From Bacteroidetes bacterium GWF2_38_335 (GTDB lineage: Bacteria > Bacteroidota > Bacteroidia > Bacteroidales > GWF2-38-335): a stretch of 64,000 nt of DNA. The stretch is taken from assembly GCA_001769535.1 (NCBI GenBank), contig MEOH01000027.1, positions 96,553 to 160,552 of the forward strand. Reading direction: 5' to 3'. A program made the position numbers and the translations under genes. Under the pieces are notes generated by a model. That model did not search any database. It was not told the DNA's origin and saw only the letters and a list, made by a program, of their open reading frames with translations. Shown here piece after piece: positions 44,691 to 53,390 of the stretch (the stretch's first letter is position 1; every line of letters begins with the position of its first letter).

Positions 44691-45629
44691 ATGAAAGAAA
44701 TTGCAGCCGGAGTTGATATTGGCGGAACCAATATCGTAACCGGATTACTTGAAAAAGACGGTAGCATCGTTTACTGCAGCAGTCTAAAAACAAAAGACCT
44801 TTCAACACCACAGGCCCTGGTAAAGGCAATTTCTGAGGAGATTACCAAGGGACTGGAAAAAGGAGATTACACCCTGAGGGGAATCGGAATAGGCGCGCCC
44901 ACAGCCAACTCAAAAACCGGAAAAATTGAATTTTCAGCCAATTTGCCATGGAAAGAAGAAGTTGATTTTCCATCTCTTTTCAAATCATTTTTTAACGCAC
45001 CTGTAACAGTGGCCAATGATGCCAATGCTGCAGCCATTGGAGAAATGATCTATGGCAAAGCAAAAGGAATGCGTGATTTTATTCTTATAACACTGGGAAC
45101 AGGATTGGGAAGCGGAATTATCTCAAACGGCGAATTGGTAACAGGTTATGATTCTTATGCCGGAGAAATCGGACATACAATAATTGAAATAAACGGGCGC
45201 AAGTGCGGCTGCGGAAGAAAAGGTTGTTTGGAAACTTATGTGTCGGCAACCGGAATCAAAAGGACTGCAGTTGAAATGCTTGAGTCTAAAATGCCCAGTC
45301 TCCTTGAAAACGAACCCATTGAAAATGTGGGTGCAAAAATGATTTGTGAGGCAGCCATGAAAGGTGACAGATTGGCGTTAACTGCTTTTGAAATTACTGC
45401 CCAATATCTTGGTCTGGCCCTCGCCAACAGCGTTGCCTATACCAGTCCGGAAGCCATTTTCCTTTTCGGTGGTTTGTCCAATGCAGGCGACCTGTTGCTG
45501 GTTCCCACAAAAAAATACATGGAAGAAAACCTTTTGCATTTATATAAAAACAGGGTAAAACTGGAAGTTTCAGGATTGAACGAGCAGAATGCAGCCATAC
45601 TGGGGGCTTCGGCTTTGGTTTGGAAGTAA
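44691..45629 (+). CDS. ROK family sugar kinase (glucokinase-like)
   Basis: A 312-residue ROK kinase starting immediately after the preceding stop. Phosphate-binding GVDIGGTN (residues 8-15), NDANAAAIGE (catalytic Asp region), LGTGLGSGII, GEIGH, and the zinc motif CGCGRKGCLE are all present. It has no N-terminal helix-turn-helix, so it is a kinase and not a ROK repressor. Likely substrates are glucose, ManNAc or similar; the residues do not settle this. Last gene of the 34.9-45.6 kb cluster. Confidence 0.9.
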   Translation: MKEIAAGVDIGGTNIVTGLLEKDGSIVYCSSLKTKDLSTPQALVKAISEEITKGLEKGDYTLRGIGIGAPTANSKTGKIEFSANLPWKEEVDFPSLFKSFFNAPVTVANDANAAAIGEMIYGKAKGMRDFILITLGTGLGSGIISNGELVTGYDSYAGEIGHTIIEINGRKCGCGRKGCLETYVSATGIKRTAVEMLESKMPSLLENEPIENVGAKMICEAAMKGDRLALTAFEITAQYLGLALANSVAYTSPEAIFLFGGLSNAGDLLLVPTKKYMEENLLHLYKNRVKLEVSGLNEQNAAILGASALVWK

Positions 45630-45643
45630 ATTATAAATGTTGC

Positions 45644-45723
45644 TTAAAATTTTTGGCCTGTTTTTTTAAATCCATTTAAAATTTTTGGCCTGTTTTTTTA
45701 AATCCATTTAAAATTTTTGGCCA
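45644..45723 (+). repeat. 32-bp tandem repeat (2.5 copies) carrying -33-like elements
   Basis: Units start at 45644, 45676 and 45708 (third truncated), each with TTAAAATTTTTGGCC followed by a T-run and AAATCCAT. The last copy supplies the TTTG -33 box of the promoter of the next gene. Confidence 0.85.
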
Positions 45724-45746
45724 TATTTATTTTTTTACTATCTTTG
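45716..45746 (+). promoter_or_regulatory. Promoter of the DUF4143 ATPase gene
   Basis: TTTG at 45716-45719 (inside the third repeat copy) and TATCTTTG at 45739-45746 are separated by 19 bases, a full match to the Bacteroidota consensus; the ATG is 20 bases further. Confidence 0.75.
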
Positions 45747-45766
45747 TCTAAAGGAAATTTTAAGCC

Positions 45767-46894
45767 ATGTACAACAGAAATCTTGAAAAAGTAATTAAGT
45801 CCCGCTTTGATGGCAAAGAAATAATAATTTTATATGGAGCCAGACAAACAGGGAAGACAACTTTAATTACAAAATTGTTAAGCGAAATTGATAATTCAGT
45901 TGTGTTTAATTGTGAGAGACCTGATATTAAAGCAGTACTGGAATCAATGAATATTACTCAGCTTAAATTACTTTTTGGAAACTTCAAGTATATAGCTTTA
46001 GATGAGGCTCAACAAGTAGAAAATATTGGTAAAGTTTTAAAGTTGATTTATGATTCTCCTGAATTTGATGCGAAAATTATTGCAACAGGATCAAGCAGTT
46101 TTGAGTTGGCAGGGAGGATCACTGAGCCACTTACAGGAAGAAATATTAAATATGAACTTTTTCCGTTATCTATAAATGAAATCATAGAAAACAAATCATG
46201 GTTATGGGCTAAGGAAAACCTTGAGGAGTTACTTCTTTTCGGTTCATATCCTGGGATTATCAACAAACCAATTATAGAAAAACAACTCTTTCTTGAAAAT
46301 CTTTCGGGTGATTACTTATACAGAGATATACTGGTATTGGAAAATATTAAAAATCCGTCTTATCTTAATAAATTACTCAAAGCTATTGCATATCAGATCG
46401 GTTCGCAGGTTTCATACAATGAACTTGCTAAAATGATTGGTGTTTCTATGAAAACCGTTGAGCATTACATAGACTTACTTGAAAAATCTTTTGTTATTTT
46501 TAGTCTTCCATCATTCAGCCGAAATGCCAGAAACGAGTTAAAGAAAAGTAAAAAAATCTATTTTTACGATCTTGGTATAAGGAATGCACTTATCAGTGAT
46601 TTTTCTTCTATAGAAATGAGACCGGATAAAGGAGGAATTTGGGAAAATTTTTGTATTGCAGAAAGGCTGAAGTATAATAAAATCTGGGGATTAAGTCCTC
46701 AAATGTATTTCTGGAGGACTTATGACGGAGCAGAAATAGATCTGCTTGAAGTAAAAAACGGCAAATTATTTACTTTTGAATTTAAATATAAAGCCAAAGG
46801 AAAACACAAGTTACCGCTCAGTTTCAATGAGAATTACAAGTCTGAAAGAGATATTCTGATTGACAAGGATAATTTTCAATTACTTTTTGAATAA
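45767..46894 (+). CDS. AAA+ ATPase with DUF4143 domain
   Basis: A 375-residue protein: N-terminal AAA domain with Walker A GARQTGKT (Lys30), Walker B ALDEAQ (Asp79-Glu80), sensor-type ATGSSSFEL, then a winged-helix-like part (YNELAKMIGVSMKTVEHYID) and a C-terminal DUF4143 domain with a nuclease-like fold segment (DGAEIDLLEVKNGKLFTFEFK). Such ATPases are abundant, often in many copies, in Bacteroidota and archaea; function is not established. Its promoter and repeats set it apart from the preceding cluster. The 3' end lies 2 bases from the convergent rpe gene. Confidence 0.88.
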   Translation: MYNRNLEKVIKSRFDGKEIIILYGARQTGKTTLITKLLSEIDNSVVFNCERPDIKAVLESMNITQLKLLFGNFKYIALDEAQQVENIGKVLKLIYDSPEFDAKIIATGSSSFELAGRITEPLTGRNIKYELFPLSINEIIENKSWLWAKENLEELLLFGSYPGIINKPIIEKQLFLENLSGDYLYRDILVLENIKNPSYLNKLLKAIAYQIGSQVSYNELAKMIGVSMKTVEHYIDLLEKSFVIFSLPSFSRNARNELKKSKKIYFYDLGIRNALISDFSSIEMRPDKGGIWENFCIAERLKYNKIWGLSPQMYFWRTYDGAEIDLLEVKNGKLFTFEFKYKAKGKHKLPLSFNENYKSERDILIDKDNFQLLFE

Positions 46895-46896
46895 AA

Positions 46897-47544
46897 TTAT
46901 TCCTTCAAATCAGCAATAGTCTTCTCCGGATCTTCCGATTTAAATACATAATTTCCGGCGACAAGAACATCTGCCCCACATTCAATCAGCTTTTTAAAAT
47001 TAGAGGCATCCACTCCTCCGTCAATTTCAATGAGAGTTTTTGCTTTTTTAGAATCAATAAGTTTTTTCAGGGCTTTTATTTTGGAATAGGTATTTTCAAT
47101 GAATTTTTGTCCGCCGAAACCCGGGTTCACCGACATAAGCAAAATCAGATCAGTTTCACAAATAATATCTTCGAGTACCGAAACAGGAGTATGGGGATTC
47201 AGTGAAACACCAGCTTTCATTCCCAACGATTTAATCTTTTGACAGGTGCGATGCAAATGGTTGCATGCTTCGTAATGTACGGCAAGTATTTCGGCACCTG
47301 CATTTTTAAATTCCTCGAGGTATCGGTCGGGGTCAACAATCATCAAATGCACATCCAACGGCTTTTTTGCATGTTTTTTAATGCTTTGTATTACCGGAAA
47401 ACCGAACGAGATATTCGGAACAAAAACGCCGTCCATCACATCAATATGAAACCAATCAGCTTTGCTATGGTTAACCATTTCAACATCACGTTGCAGATTT
47501 CCAAAATCAGCTGACAAAAGGGAGGGTGCTATTTTATGACTCAT
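46897..47544 (-). CDS. rpe: Ribulose-phosphate 3-epimerase
   Basis: A 215-residue TIM-barrel enzyme of the pentose phosphate pathway interconverting ribulose 5-phosphate and xylulose 5-phosphate. Seen: the N-terminal APSLLSADF; WFHIDVMDGVFVPNISFG with the metal-binding His and Asp; DVHLMI; VNPGFGGQ; and IEIDGGV with the second catalytic Asp. Full length for the family. It is followed on the same strand only by the convergent ATPase gene, so its transcript has no obvious hairpin terminator. Confidence 0.96.
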   Translation of the reverse strand: MSHKIAPSLLSADFGNLQRDVEMVNHSKADWFHIDVMDGVFVPNISFGFPVIQSIKKHAKKPLDVHLMIVDPDRYLEEFKNAGAEILAVHYEACNHLHRTCQKIKSLGMKAGVSLNPHTPVSVLEDIICETDLILLMSVNPGFGGQKFIENTYSKIKALKKLIDSKKAKTLIEIDGGVDASNFKKLIECGADVLVAGNYVFKSEDPEKTIADLKE

Positions 47545-47660
47545 TTTTTTCTTATAAATAACAATACAAAAGAACAGAAAATCGGGAAAATAAACAAGAA
47601 CAAGTGAATAAAGTACTCAATTAGTTATGGTTCAACATGAGATTGTTCATTAAGATAAAT

Positions 47661-47693
47661 AGTCAGTGTGCGACTTGGAGTCGCGAACTGACT
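47661..47693. repeat. 33-nt imperfect palindrome (REP-like)
   Basis: AGTCAGT (47661-47667), GCGACT (47670-47675), loop TGG, AGTCGC (47679-47684) and ACTGACT (47687-47693) form a two-part stem with a 2x2 internal mismatch. It lies between rpe and the rpoD terminator and is unlike a terminator because no T-run follows on either side. Confidence 0.7.
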
Positions 47694-47698
47694 TTAAT

Positions 47699-47725
47699 AA
47701 AAAAAGCGGGAAATCTATCCCGCTT
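47699..47725 (-). terminator. rpoD terminator
   Basis: Read on the minus strand: stem AAGCGGGA/TCCCGCTT around a 6-base loop, followed by a run of seven T, 25 bases after the rpoD stop. Confidence 0.85.
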
Positions 47726-47749
47726 CTTAAATTCATTCTTCATAAACCA

Positions 47750-48613
47750 TTAGCCAAGGTATGATTTAAGGTTTTTGCACCGCGAGGTGTGTTTGAGCCT
47801 GCGGATGGCTTTTTCCTTAATCTGCCTTACCCTTTCACGGGTCAGGTCAAATTCTTCGCCAATTTCCTCGAGTGTGTGCTGGGCTTTATCGTTCAAACCG
47901 TAATACAATCTGATTATATCGGCTTCGCGCTGGGTAAGTGTGGAAAGCGCCCTTTCGATTTCTTTTCTCAGCGATTCGGTAATCAGCTCCCTGTCGGGCA
48001 GCGGAGTATCTTTAGCGCTGATGAGTTCATACATGTTACTGTCCTCGCCTTCGGTAAGGGGTGCATCCATGGACACGTGCCTTGACGTGGTTTTCATGCT
48101 TTCCTTGATGTCATCGGGAGCCATTTCCATAGCCACAGCCACCTCATCATGCGAGGGTTCACGTTCAAACTCCTGTTCCAGCTTAGAGAAAACCCGGTTA
48201 ATCCTGTTTATGGTTCCGATTTTATTCAAAGGCAACCTTACAATTCGTGCTTGTTCGGCCAGTGACTGCAAAATGGATTGTCTGATCCACCATACGGCGT
48301 ATGAAATAAATTTAAAGCCGCGTGTTTCATCGAACCTCTGAGCAGCCTTGATCAGACCAACATTGCCTTCGTTGATCAGATCGGGCAGACTAAGTCCCTG
48401 GTTCTGATATTGCTTTGATACAGAAACTACAAATCTTAGGTTGGCCTTGATTAGCTTATTCAAAGCTGCCTGATCGCCAATTTTAATTCTGCGGGCAAGT
48501 TCCACTTCCTCCTCCGCTGTAACCAATACTTCTTTGCCAATTTCGTGCAAATACTTGTCAAGAGATGGCGTATCCCTGTTGGTTACCTGCTTTGTTATCT
48601 TTAATTGCCTCAT
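47750..48613 (-). CDS. rpoD: Primary RNA polymerase sigma factor (sigma-70, RpoD/SigA)
   Basis: A 287-residue sigma-70 without region 1.1 or the long non-conserved insert, the normal form in Bacteroidota. Region 1.2 ([10 protein letters not shown]), region 2 ([46 protein letters not shown]), region 3 ([13 protein letters not shown]) and region 4 ([41 protein letters not shown]) are complete. It directs transcription from the TTTG / TAnnTTTG promoters noted throughout this window. Single-gene unit with its own terminator. Confidence 0.95.
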   Translation of the reverse strand: MRQLKITKQVTNRDTPSLDKYLHEIGKEVLVTAEEEVELARRIKIGDQAALNKLIKANLRFVVSVSKQYQNQGLSLPDLINEGNVGLIKAAQRFDETRGFKFISYAVWWIRQSILQSLAEQARIVRLPLNKIGTINRINRVFSKLEQEFEREPSHDEVAVAMEMAPDDIKESMKTTSRHVSMDAPLTEGEDSNMYELISAKDTPLPDRELITESLRKEIERALSTLTQREADIIRLYYGLNDKAQHTLEEIGEEFDLTRERVRQIKEKAIRRLKHTSRCKNLKSYLG

Positions 48614-48734
48614 TTTATAAATTATTGTTTCTAGGTTTCATCTCTAATTTACGTTGCAATCAGGATAATGTTGCACTATTTTGTTAACTGAATGTTAAGA
48701 GTTGCGTGCAGCCGTTGGGTAAAATGATTGTAGG

Positions 48735-48780
48735 GACATGCCTCTGCATGTCCATGCCTCTGCATGTCTGTGCCTCTGCA
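48735..48780. repeat. 16-bp tandem repeat containing a GACATGC palindrome
   Basis: GACATGCCTCTGCATGTC (48735-48752) is a perfect palindrome with a CTCT loop. The CATGCCTCTGCATG core recurs at 48753-48766, and a third partial copy ends at 48780. It lies between the rpoD start and the end of the response-regulator gene. Similar GGGACATGC elements are dispersed in environmental Bacteroidota. Confidence 0.75.
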
Positions 48781-48790
48781 ATTCCGGATA

Positions 48791-49489
48791 TTATTCGTTT
48801 ACCAGTAAAATAAACCCACTGCCGTGGATGTTATTGATTTCGATCGAGGGATCGTCTTTTAGGTATTTGCGTAATTTGGTCACATAAACATCCATGCTAC
48901 GGGTAGTGAAATAACTGTCTTCCTTCCAGATTTTCTTGAGGGTTTCTTGTCTGTCGAGTACTTCATTTATCCTGATGCACAACATTTTCAGCAGTTCAGC
49001 TTCTTTTGGGGAAAGCTTCTGTGATTTATTTTCGAGGGTGATGGTGCGGTGGCGGTAGTTGAAAAGGTATTTTCCGATTTTGAATTCTTCAAATCCGGTA
49101 TCTTCCGAAAAGCGTTGGTTTCTTTTCAGGATTGCTTTGATTTTCAGTAATAAAACGTCAGAATCAAAAGGTTTGGTGATATAATCATCGGCGCCAATTT
49201 TAAATCCCTCCAGAACATCTTTTTTAAGCGTTTTGGCTGTAAGGAAAACAATGGGAATATCGTCGTCGATCTCTTTGATTTTTCTTCCGATGGTAAAACC
49301 ATCCACACCGGGGAGCATCACATCCAGAATGCAAATGTCAAAATCGTATGACCTGAATGTTCCAATGGCTTCTTTACCATCATTTACCCAGATTACGTCA
49401 AAATCGTTCATTTCGAGGTATGATTTCATCACTGCCCCGAAGTTGAGGTCGTCCTCAACCAGAAAAATCCTTTGTTTATCCCTGATCAT
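48791..49489 (-). CDS. OmpR-family response regulator
   Basis: A 232-residue regulator: receiver domain (EDD at 12-14, acceptor Asp56 in CILDVMLPG, Thr in FLTAKT, Lys in YITKPF) and C-terminal winged helix (about 135-230; LSPKEAELLKMLC, TTRSMDVYVTKLRKYL). Its start overlaps the end of the kinase gene by 14 bases. The pair resembles RprX/RprY-type systems of Bacteroides in order and size, but that equivalence is inference. Confidence 0.93.
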   Translation of the reverse strand: MIRDKQRIFLVEDDLNFGAVMKSYLEMNDFDVIWVNDGKEAIGTFRSYDFDICILDVMLPGVDGFTIGRKIKEIDDDIPIVFLTAKTLKKDVLEGFKIGADDYITKPFDSDVLLLKIKAILKRNQRFSEDTGFEEFKIGKYLFNYRHRTITLENKSQKLSPKEAELLKMLCIRINEVLDRQETLKKIWKEDSYFTTRSMDVYVTKLRKYLKDDPSIEINNIHGSGFILLVNE

Positions 49490-51053
49490 GTGACAAAGGT
49501 AATGAAACTATAAAAATACTTCCCTTGCCGGGCTCACTTTGTACGCTGACTGTGCCCGAAAATTTTTCAACAATCTCTTTCACGTAGCTTAATCCCAATC
49601 CGAATCCCTTAACATTGTGAATGTTACCTGTAGCTTCACGGTAAAATTTCTCGAATATTTTTTTCTGGACATCGCGGGTCATTCCTATTCCCTTATCCTC
49701 AACGCTTAACACCCATGAATTTCCAAAATTTCCTGTTGTTATGGTAATATCAGGCTTGCCATCTGAATACTTATTGGCGTTATCTATCAGGTTGTTGATT
49801 ACATTTTTAAAATGGGTTTCATCGACAAACAGATGGTCATTTGTTGCGTTATTTACCAATTTTATTTCACCGGATTTTTCACGAACCTGAATTTTCATAT
49901 TTTCAAAAACACTTTCAACACAAGCTGATACATTGATGTGCTGCAAATTCATAGCAAGTTCGTGACGCTCAAGGAGTGCCATCTGGAGTACGGTTTCGAC
50001 CTGACTGTTCATCCTTTTATTTTCCTCTTTGATGATTTTGGTGAAATACAGGATGCTGTCCCTTTTATCGAGGGTTTTCGGATTCATAATCGAGTCGGCC
50101 GCCAGTGATATGGTAGCAATGGGCGTTTTAAACTCGTGAGTCATATTGTTGATGAAGTCCGATTTTATTTCGGATATTTTTTTCTGGCGGAGTATAATGT
50201 ATATTGTAATTGAAAAAGTGATGAGAATCACCAAAGTAAAAGTCAGAGATCCGGCAAGTATCCATACAATAGATTTATAAATAAACTGTTGTTTGCCTTT
50301 GAAATGAACGATCAGGGAATCATCTTTTCTGAAAACATCATTGGGGAAAAGTGAAATATTGTATTTGGAATCAAGAAATCCATCACTGAAGTTTTCTGAT
50401 CTTACAGCAACACTGTCCATTAGAGAATCGGTTACAATGGCATATTCAAAATCAAGGCCTATTCCGTAATCATTTAGTTCGTTTTCTAAAATATCCCTGA
50501 GATTTTTGAGGTCAAGACGAGACAAGGGGTCGTCATCGTTTTTTATCTCAACAAGCATTTTTTGAAAAACCACCCCAAGTTTATCCATATTCTGACTCAG
50601 TTTTTTCTTCACATCAGCCATTGATTGAACTTCTCCGGGCAATTCCAGACTTTTATTTTTTTCAGCAGTATCATTTATCGTTTGAGAAGTAAATTTTCCA
50701 GATTTAAGCGTATCTGTCATTTTTTTCAGATAATCCTGGCCTCCGGAGTCGCTGCCCGGCAACCCTCCAGGCAGGTCAATTAGTCCAACCGCACTAATAA
50801 TTGTATCTTCACCAATCACAAAAGTATTGGCCGAAATATCCGAAGTGTTATTCAACTGCTTTGATATTTGAATTAGCGTTTCGTTGGTTTCCAATCTGGC
50901 AATTGCATTTTTTATTGCTTCATGGGCATTTTGGTCAAACTGTTCTTCCTTGACTTTTAATGCATTACTGATCCATAGGATTTGTACGCCAATAATTCCA
51001 ATCAGCGCAACCGACATCAGAACAATGACTATGGTAATAATTTTTCTGTTCAT
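49476..51053 (-). CDS. Membrane sensor histidine kinase
   Basis: A 525-residue kinase: membrane segment 1 (IITIVIVLMSVALIGIIGVQ), a ~240-residue periplasmic domain, membrane segment 2 (WILAGSLTFTLVILITFSIT), then the HisKA motif NNMTHEFKTPIATISLAAD and HATPase motifs NLIDNANKYS (N), VEDKGIGM (G1), GFGLGLSYVK (G2). There is no HAMP domain. The periplasmic region is of unknown fold, with a Gly-rich patch (LPGGLPGSDSGGQD). Partner is the OmpR-type regulator overlapping its 3' end. Confidence 0.93.
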   Translation of the reverse strand: MNRKIITIVIVLMSVALIGIIGVQILWISNALKVKEEQFDQNAHEAIKNAIARLETNETLIQISKQLNNTSDISANTFVIGEDTIISAVGLIDLPGGLPGSDSGGQDYLKKMTDTLKSGKFTSQTINDTAEKNKSLELPGEVQSMADVKKKLSQNMDKLGVVFQKMLVEIKNDDDPLSRLDLKNLRDILENELNDYGIGLDFEYAIVTDSLMDSVAVRSENFSDGFLDSKYNISLFPNDVFRKDDSLIVHFKGKQQFIYKSIVWILAGSLTFTLVILITFSITIYIILRQKKISEIKSDFINNMTHEFKTPIATISLAADSIMNPKTLDKRDSILYFTKIIKEENKRMNSQVETVLQMALLERHELAMNLQHINVSACVESVFENMKIQVREKSGEIKLVNNATNDHLFVDETHFKNVINNLIDNANKYSDGKPDITITTGNFGNSWVLSVEDKGIGMTRDVQKKIFEKFYREATGNIHNVKGFGLGLSYVKEIVEKFSGTVSVQSEPGKGSIFIVSLPLSHDQG

Positions 51054-51119
51054 GTTTCAAAGATAAAAAATATAAGTCATTGATAATCAACTTTAACTTT
51101 TTCTTAACCTCTTAACAGA

Positions 51120-52232
51120 TCAAGCAGCCGTTTTTCTATACCTGAAAATAGCCAAAGAAATAATTGCCACCGCGTAAATGCTGAGGTGTACTATTTGTGG
51201 AATTAAATCAGCATATCCCGATCCCTTTAAAAGAATCATCCTGATTGCCTTTAAAAAAACAGCAACCGGATTAATATAATTGACAATTTGAGCCCAATAT
51301 GGCATGCTTTCGGTTGGAGTAAACAATCCACTCATTAAAATAAACAGCACCAGAAAGAAAAATGAAAGGAACATTGTTTGTTGCTGGGTATTTGCCATTG
51401 TGGAAATAAACAGACCAAAACCCAAGGCAACAAATAGATATATTGCAGCGATGGAAAAAAGAATCAGAAGATTACCCTCGATGGGTATTTGATAAAATAT
51501 TTTTCCGATTGTCAATCCCACCGACAACTCAATCATGGCAACAACCCAAAAAGGAATCATTTTTCCAATAATAAACTGATATTTCTGAATCGGAGTAACA
51601 TTGATTTGTTCTATTGTTCCCATCTCTTTTTCCCTTACTATATTAATAGCCGTGAGGAACATTCCAACGATCGTCACCAGCAGAACAAGAATACCGGGGA
51701 CCATATAAATTTTGTAGTTTAGTCCGGGATTATACCAAAATGAGTTGGTAATATTAATTCCACGTGCTTTAAATCCGGGAACCTGATTTCTGATAATATT
51801 CTGATTATATCCTGAAATGATCTGACTTGAATAGGCATTAATCAATCCGGCCACCATCCCGTTTATAGCATTTATCTGAATTTGTACCGCAGCATTTTGT
51901 CCGGTTACCAGATTCCTTTCAAAGCCATGGGGAATAACCAGAATCATATCTGCATTATCTTTAAGTATTTCGCTTTCAGCTTTTTTCACAGAAAAAGAAT
52001 TACCGGAGATTTTAAAAAAAGGTGAGCCGCTGAATTTGCCAGTAAGTTCCCTGGAAGTTTCGGAAAGATCATTATCCACCACAAACAAAGAAATGCTCTT
52101 CATCTCCTGAGTTGCAGCATTGACAAGTACTATCAGCATAACGATCGGGAGCACGAACATCATCCTGAGCATGATTTTATCCCTAAAAATCTGAATAAAC
52201 TCCTTTTGTATTAAATATATTATTGTTTTCAT
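51120..52232 (-). CDS. ABC-2 type permease, YbhR-like (second permease)
   Basis: About 370 residues; ATG at 52232 (MKTIIYLIQKEFIQIFRDK) lies 1 base after the preceding gene and fits better than an upstream ATG inside it. Topology is typical of the YbhS/YbhR family: one N-terminal helix (MMFVLPIVMLIVLVNA), a large periplasmic domain (about 45-170), then five helices, with the ABC-2 motif NIVREKEMGTIEQINVTPI. With its paralogue upstream it forms the membrane channel of the exporter. Confidence 0.9.
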   Translation of the reverse strand: MKTIIYLIQKEFIQIFRDKIMLRMMFVLPIVMLIVLVNAATQEMKSISLFVVDNDLSETSRELTGKFSGSPFFKISGNSFSVKKAESEILKDNADMILVIPHGFERNLVTGQNAAVQIQINAINGMVAGLINAYSSQIISGYNQNIIRNQVPGFKARGINITNSFWYNPGLNYKIYMVPGILVLLVTIVGMFLTAINIVREKEMGTIEQINVTPIQKYQFIIGKMIPFWVVAMIELSVGLTIGKIFYQIPIEGNLLILFSIAAIYLFVALGFGLFISTMANTQQQTMFLSFFFLVLFILMSGLFTPTESMPYWAQIVNYINPVAVFLKAIRMILLKGSGYADLIPQIVHLSIYAVAIISLAIFRYRKTAA

Positions 52233-52233
52233 T

Positions 52234-53340
52234 TTATTCGAGTCTGGTTTTAAATTTGAAAACACTCATAACAATAAAAAACACCGTAAAACCAAAAAGG
52301 ACAAGCGTTTCAAACCAAACATATTCAAATCCGGTTCCTTTTAACATGATGTTTTTAATTATGACAATAAAATATTTCGGGGGGATGGCATGGCAAACCC
52401 ACTGAAGTATTTGGGGCATATTTTCAATGGGAAAAATAAATCCTGACAACAGCATGGTTGGCAGCAAGAGTGAAAACATTGAAATAAACATGGCAACCTG
52501 CATCGATTTTGCAATGGTAGAAATGAAAATTCCGAGCGACAAAGCCATTGTAATAAACAGCATGCTTTCTGCCAATAGTAAAGCAAGCGGACCATTTACA
52601 GGCAATCCGAAAACAAAAAATCCCAGAAGAAGAATTGAAATTGCGTTAACAAAAGACAGCAGGAAATATGGGATAACTTTTCCCACAATAATCTGAACAG
52701 GTCTGAGCGGCGAGACAAGCAGCACCTCCATGGTTCCCATTTCCTTTTCTCTGGTAATGGAGATAGATGTCATCATTGCTGAAATCAACATAAGAATCAG
52801 GGCCATGGTACCAGGAACAAACATATAAGCACCTTTTAAATCCTGATTAAACTGCATGCGTGTTTGTGCAATAATCTGACCTGATGCTCCATTGACGCCA
52901 CTTTCAGCAAATGAGTAATTCATAATAATGGCTGAAGTATAATTAGCCAGCATGTTTGCAGTATTGGCATCAGAAGCATCATTTATAATACGAACTTCAG
53001 CTTTTCCATCCTTCACGAATTTTTTTGCAAAACCGGGTTCAAAGATGATGGCTTCCTGAATTTCTCCCTTTCGGAATGCCAGTTCTATCTCATCTTCAGA
53101 TTTAAAATTATCAACTAAAAGAAAATACCCTGATGAAGTGAGTTTATTGGTAATTTCAACCGTCATTTCATCTTTGCTGAGGTCTAACACAGCAATTTTA
53201 GCGTCTTTAACCTCATTGGTAACCACATAGCCGAATATAAGTATTTGAGCAATGGGCATTCCAAAGAGGATAACCATTGACCGCACGTCACGGAAGATGT
53301 GACGGAATTCTTTTTTTACAAAATTTATAAATGTCTTCAT
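52234..53340 (-). CDS. ABC-2 type permease, YbhS-like (first permease)
   Basis: About 368 residues from ATG at 53340 (MKTFINFVKKEFRHIFRDV); an ATG eight codons earlier would reach into the palindrome upstream. Same architecture as the next gene: N-terminal helix, periplasmic domain, five C-terminal helices and the motif SITREKEMGTMEVLLVSPL. The pair probably heterodimerises. It is separated from the ATPase genes by about 50 bases that contain a perfect palindrome. Confidence 0.9.
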   Translation of the reverse strand: MKTFINFVKKEFRHIFRDVRSMVILFGMPIAQILIFGYVVTNEVKDAKIAVLDLSKDEMTVEITNKLTSSGYFLLVDNFKSEDEIELAFRKGEIQEAIIFEPGFAKKFVKDGKAEVRIINDASDANTANMLANYTSAIIMNYSFAESGVNGASGQIIAQTRMQFNQDLKGAYMFVPGTMALILMLISAMMTSISITREKEMGTMEVLLVSPLRPVQIIVGKVIPYFLLSFVNAISILLLGFFVFGLPVNGPLALLLAESMLFITMALSLGIFISTIAKSMQVAMFISMFSLLLPTMLLSGFIFPIENMPQILQWVCHAIPPKYFIVIIKNIMLKGTGFEYVWFETLVLFGFTVFFIVMSVFKFKTRLE

Positions 53341-53354
53341 TCTATGTTTAATAC

Positions 53355-53378
53355 AGAGACGCAAAATTTTGCGTCTCT
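53355..53378. repeat. Perfect 24-bp palindrome inside the exporter operon
   Basis: AGAGACGCAAAA followed directly by its exact complement TTTTGCGTCTCT. It sits between the second ATPase gene and the first permease gene. Such AGAGACGCAA elements recur between genes in many Bacteroidota; a self-complementary site of this size could also be bound by a protein or act as an mRNA hairpin. Confidence 0.85.
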
Positions 53379-53390
53379 TCGAAATTCAAA

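Noticed and set aside
45644-45723. 32-bp repeats as a degenerate CRISPR array
   Set aside because: Copies are directly adjacent without spacers and no cas gene is present.
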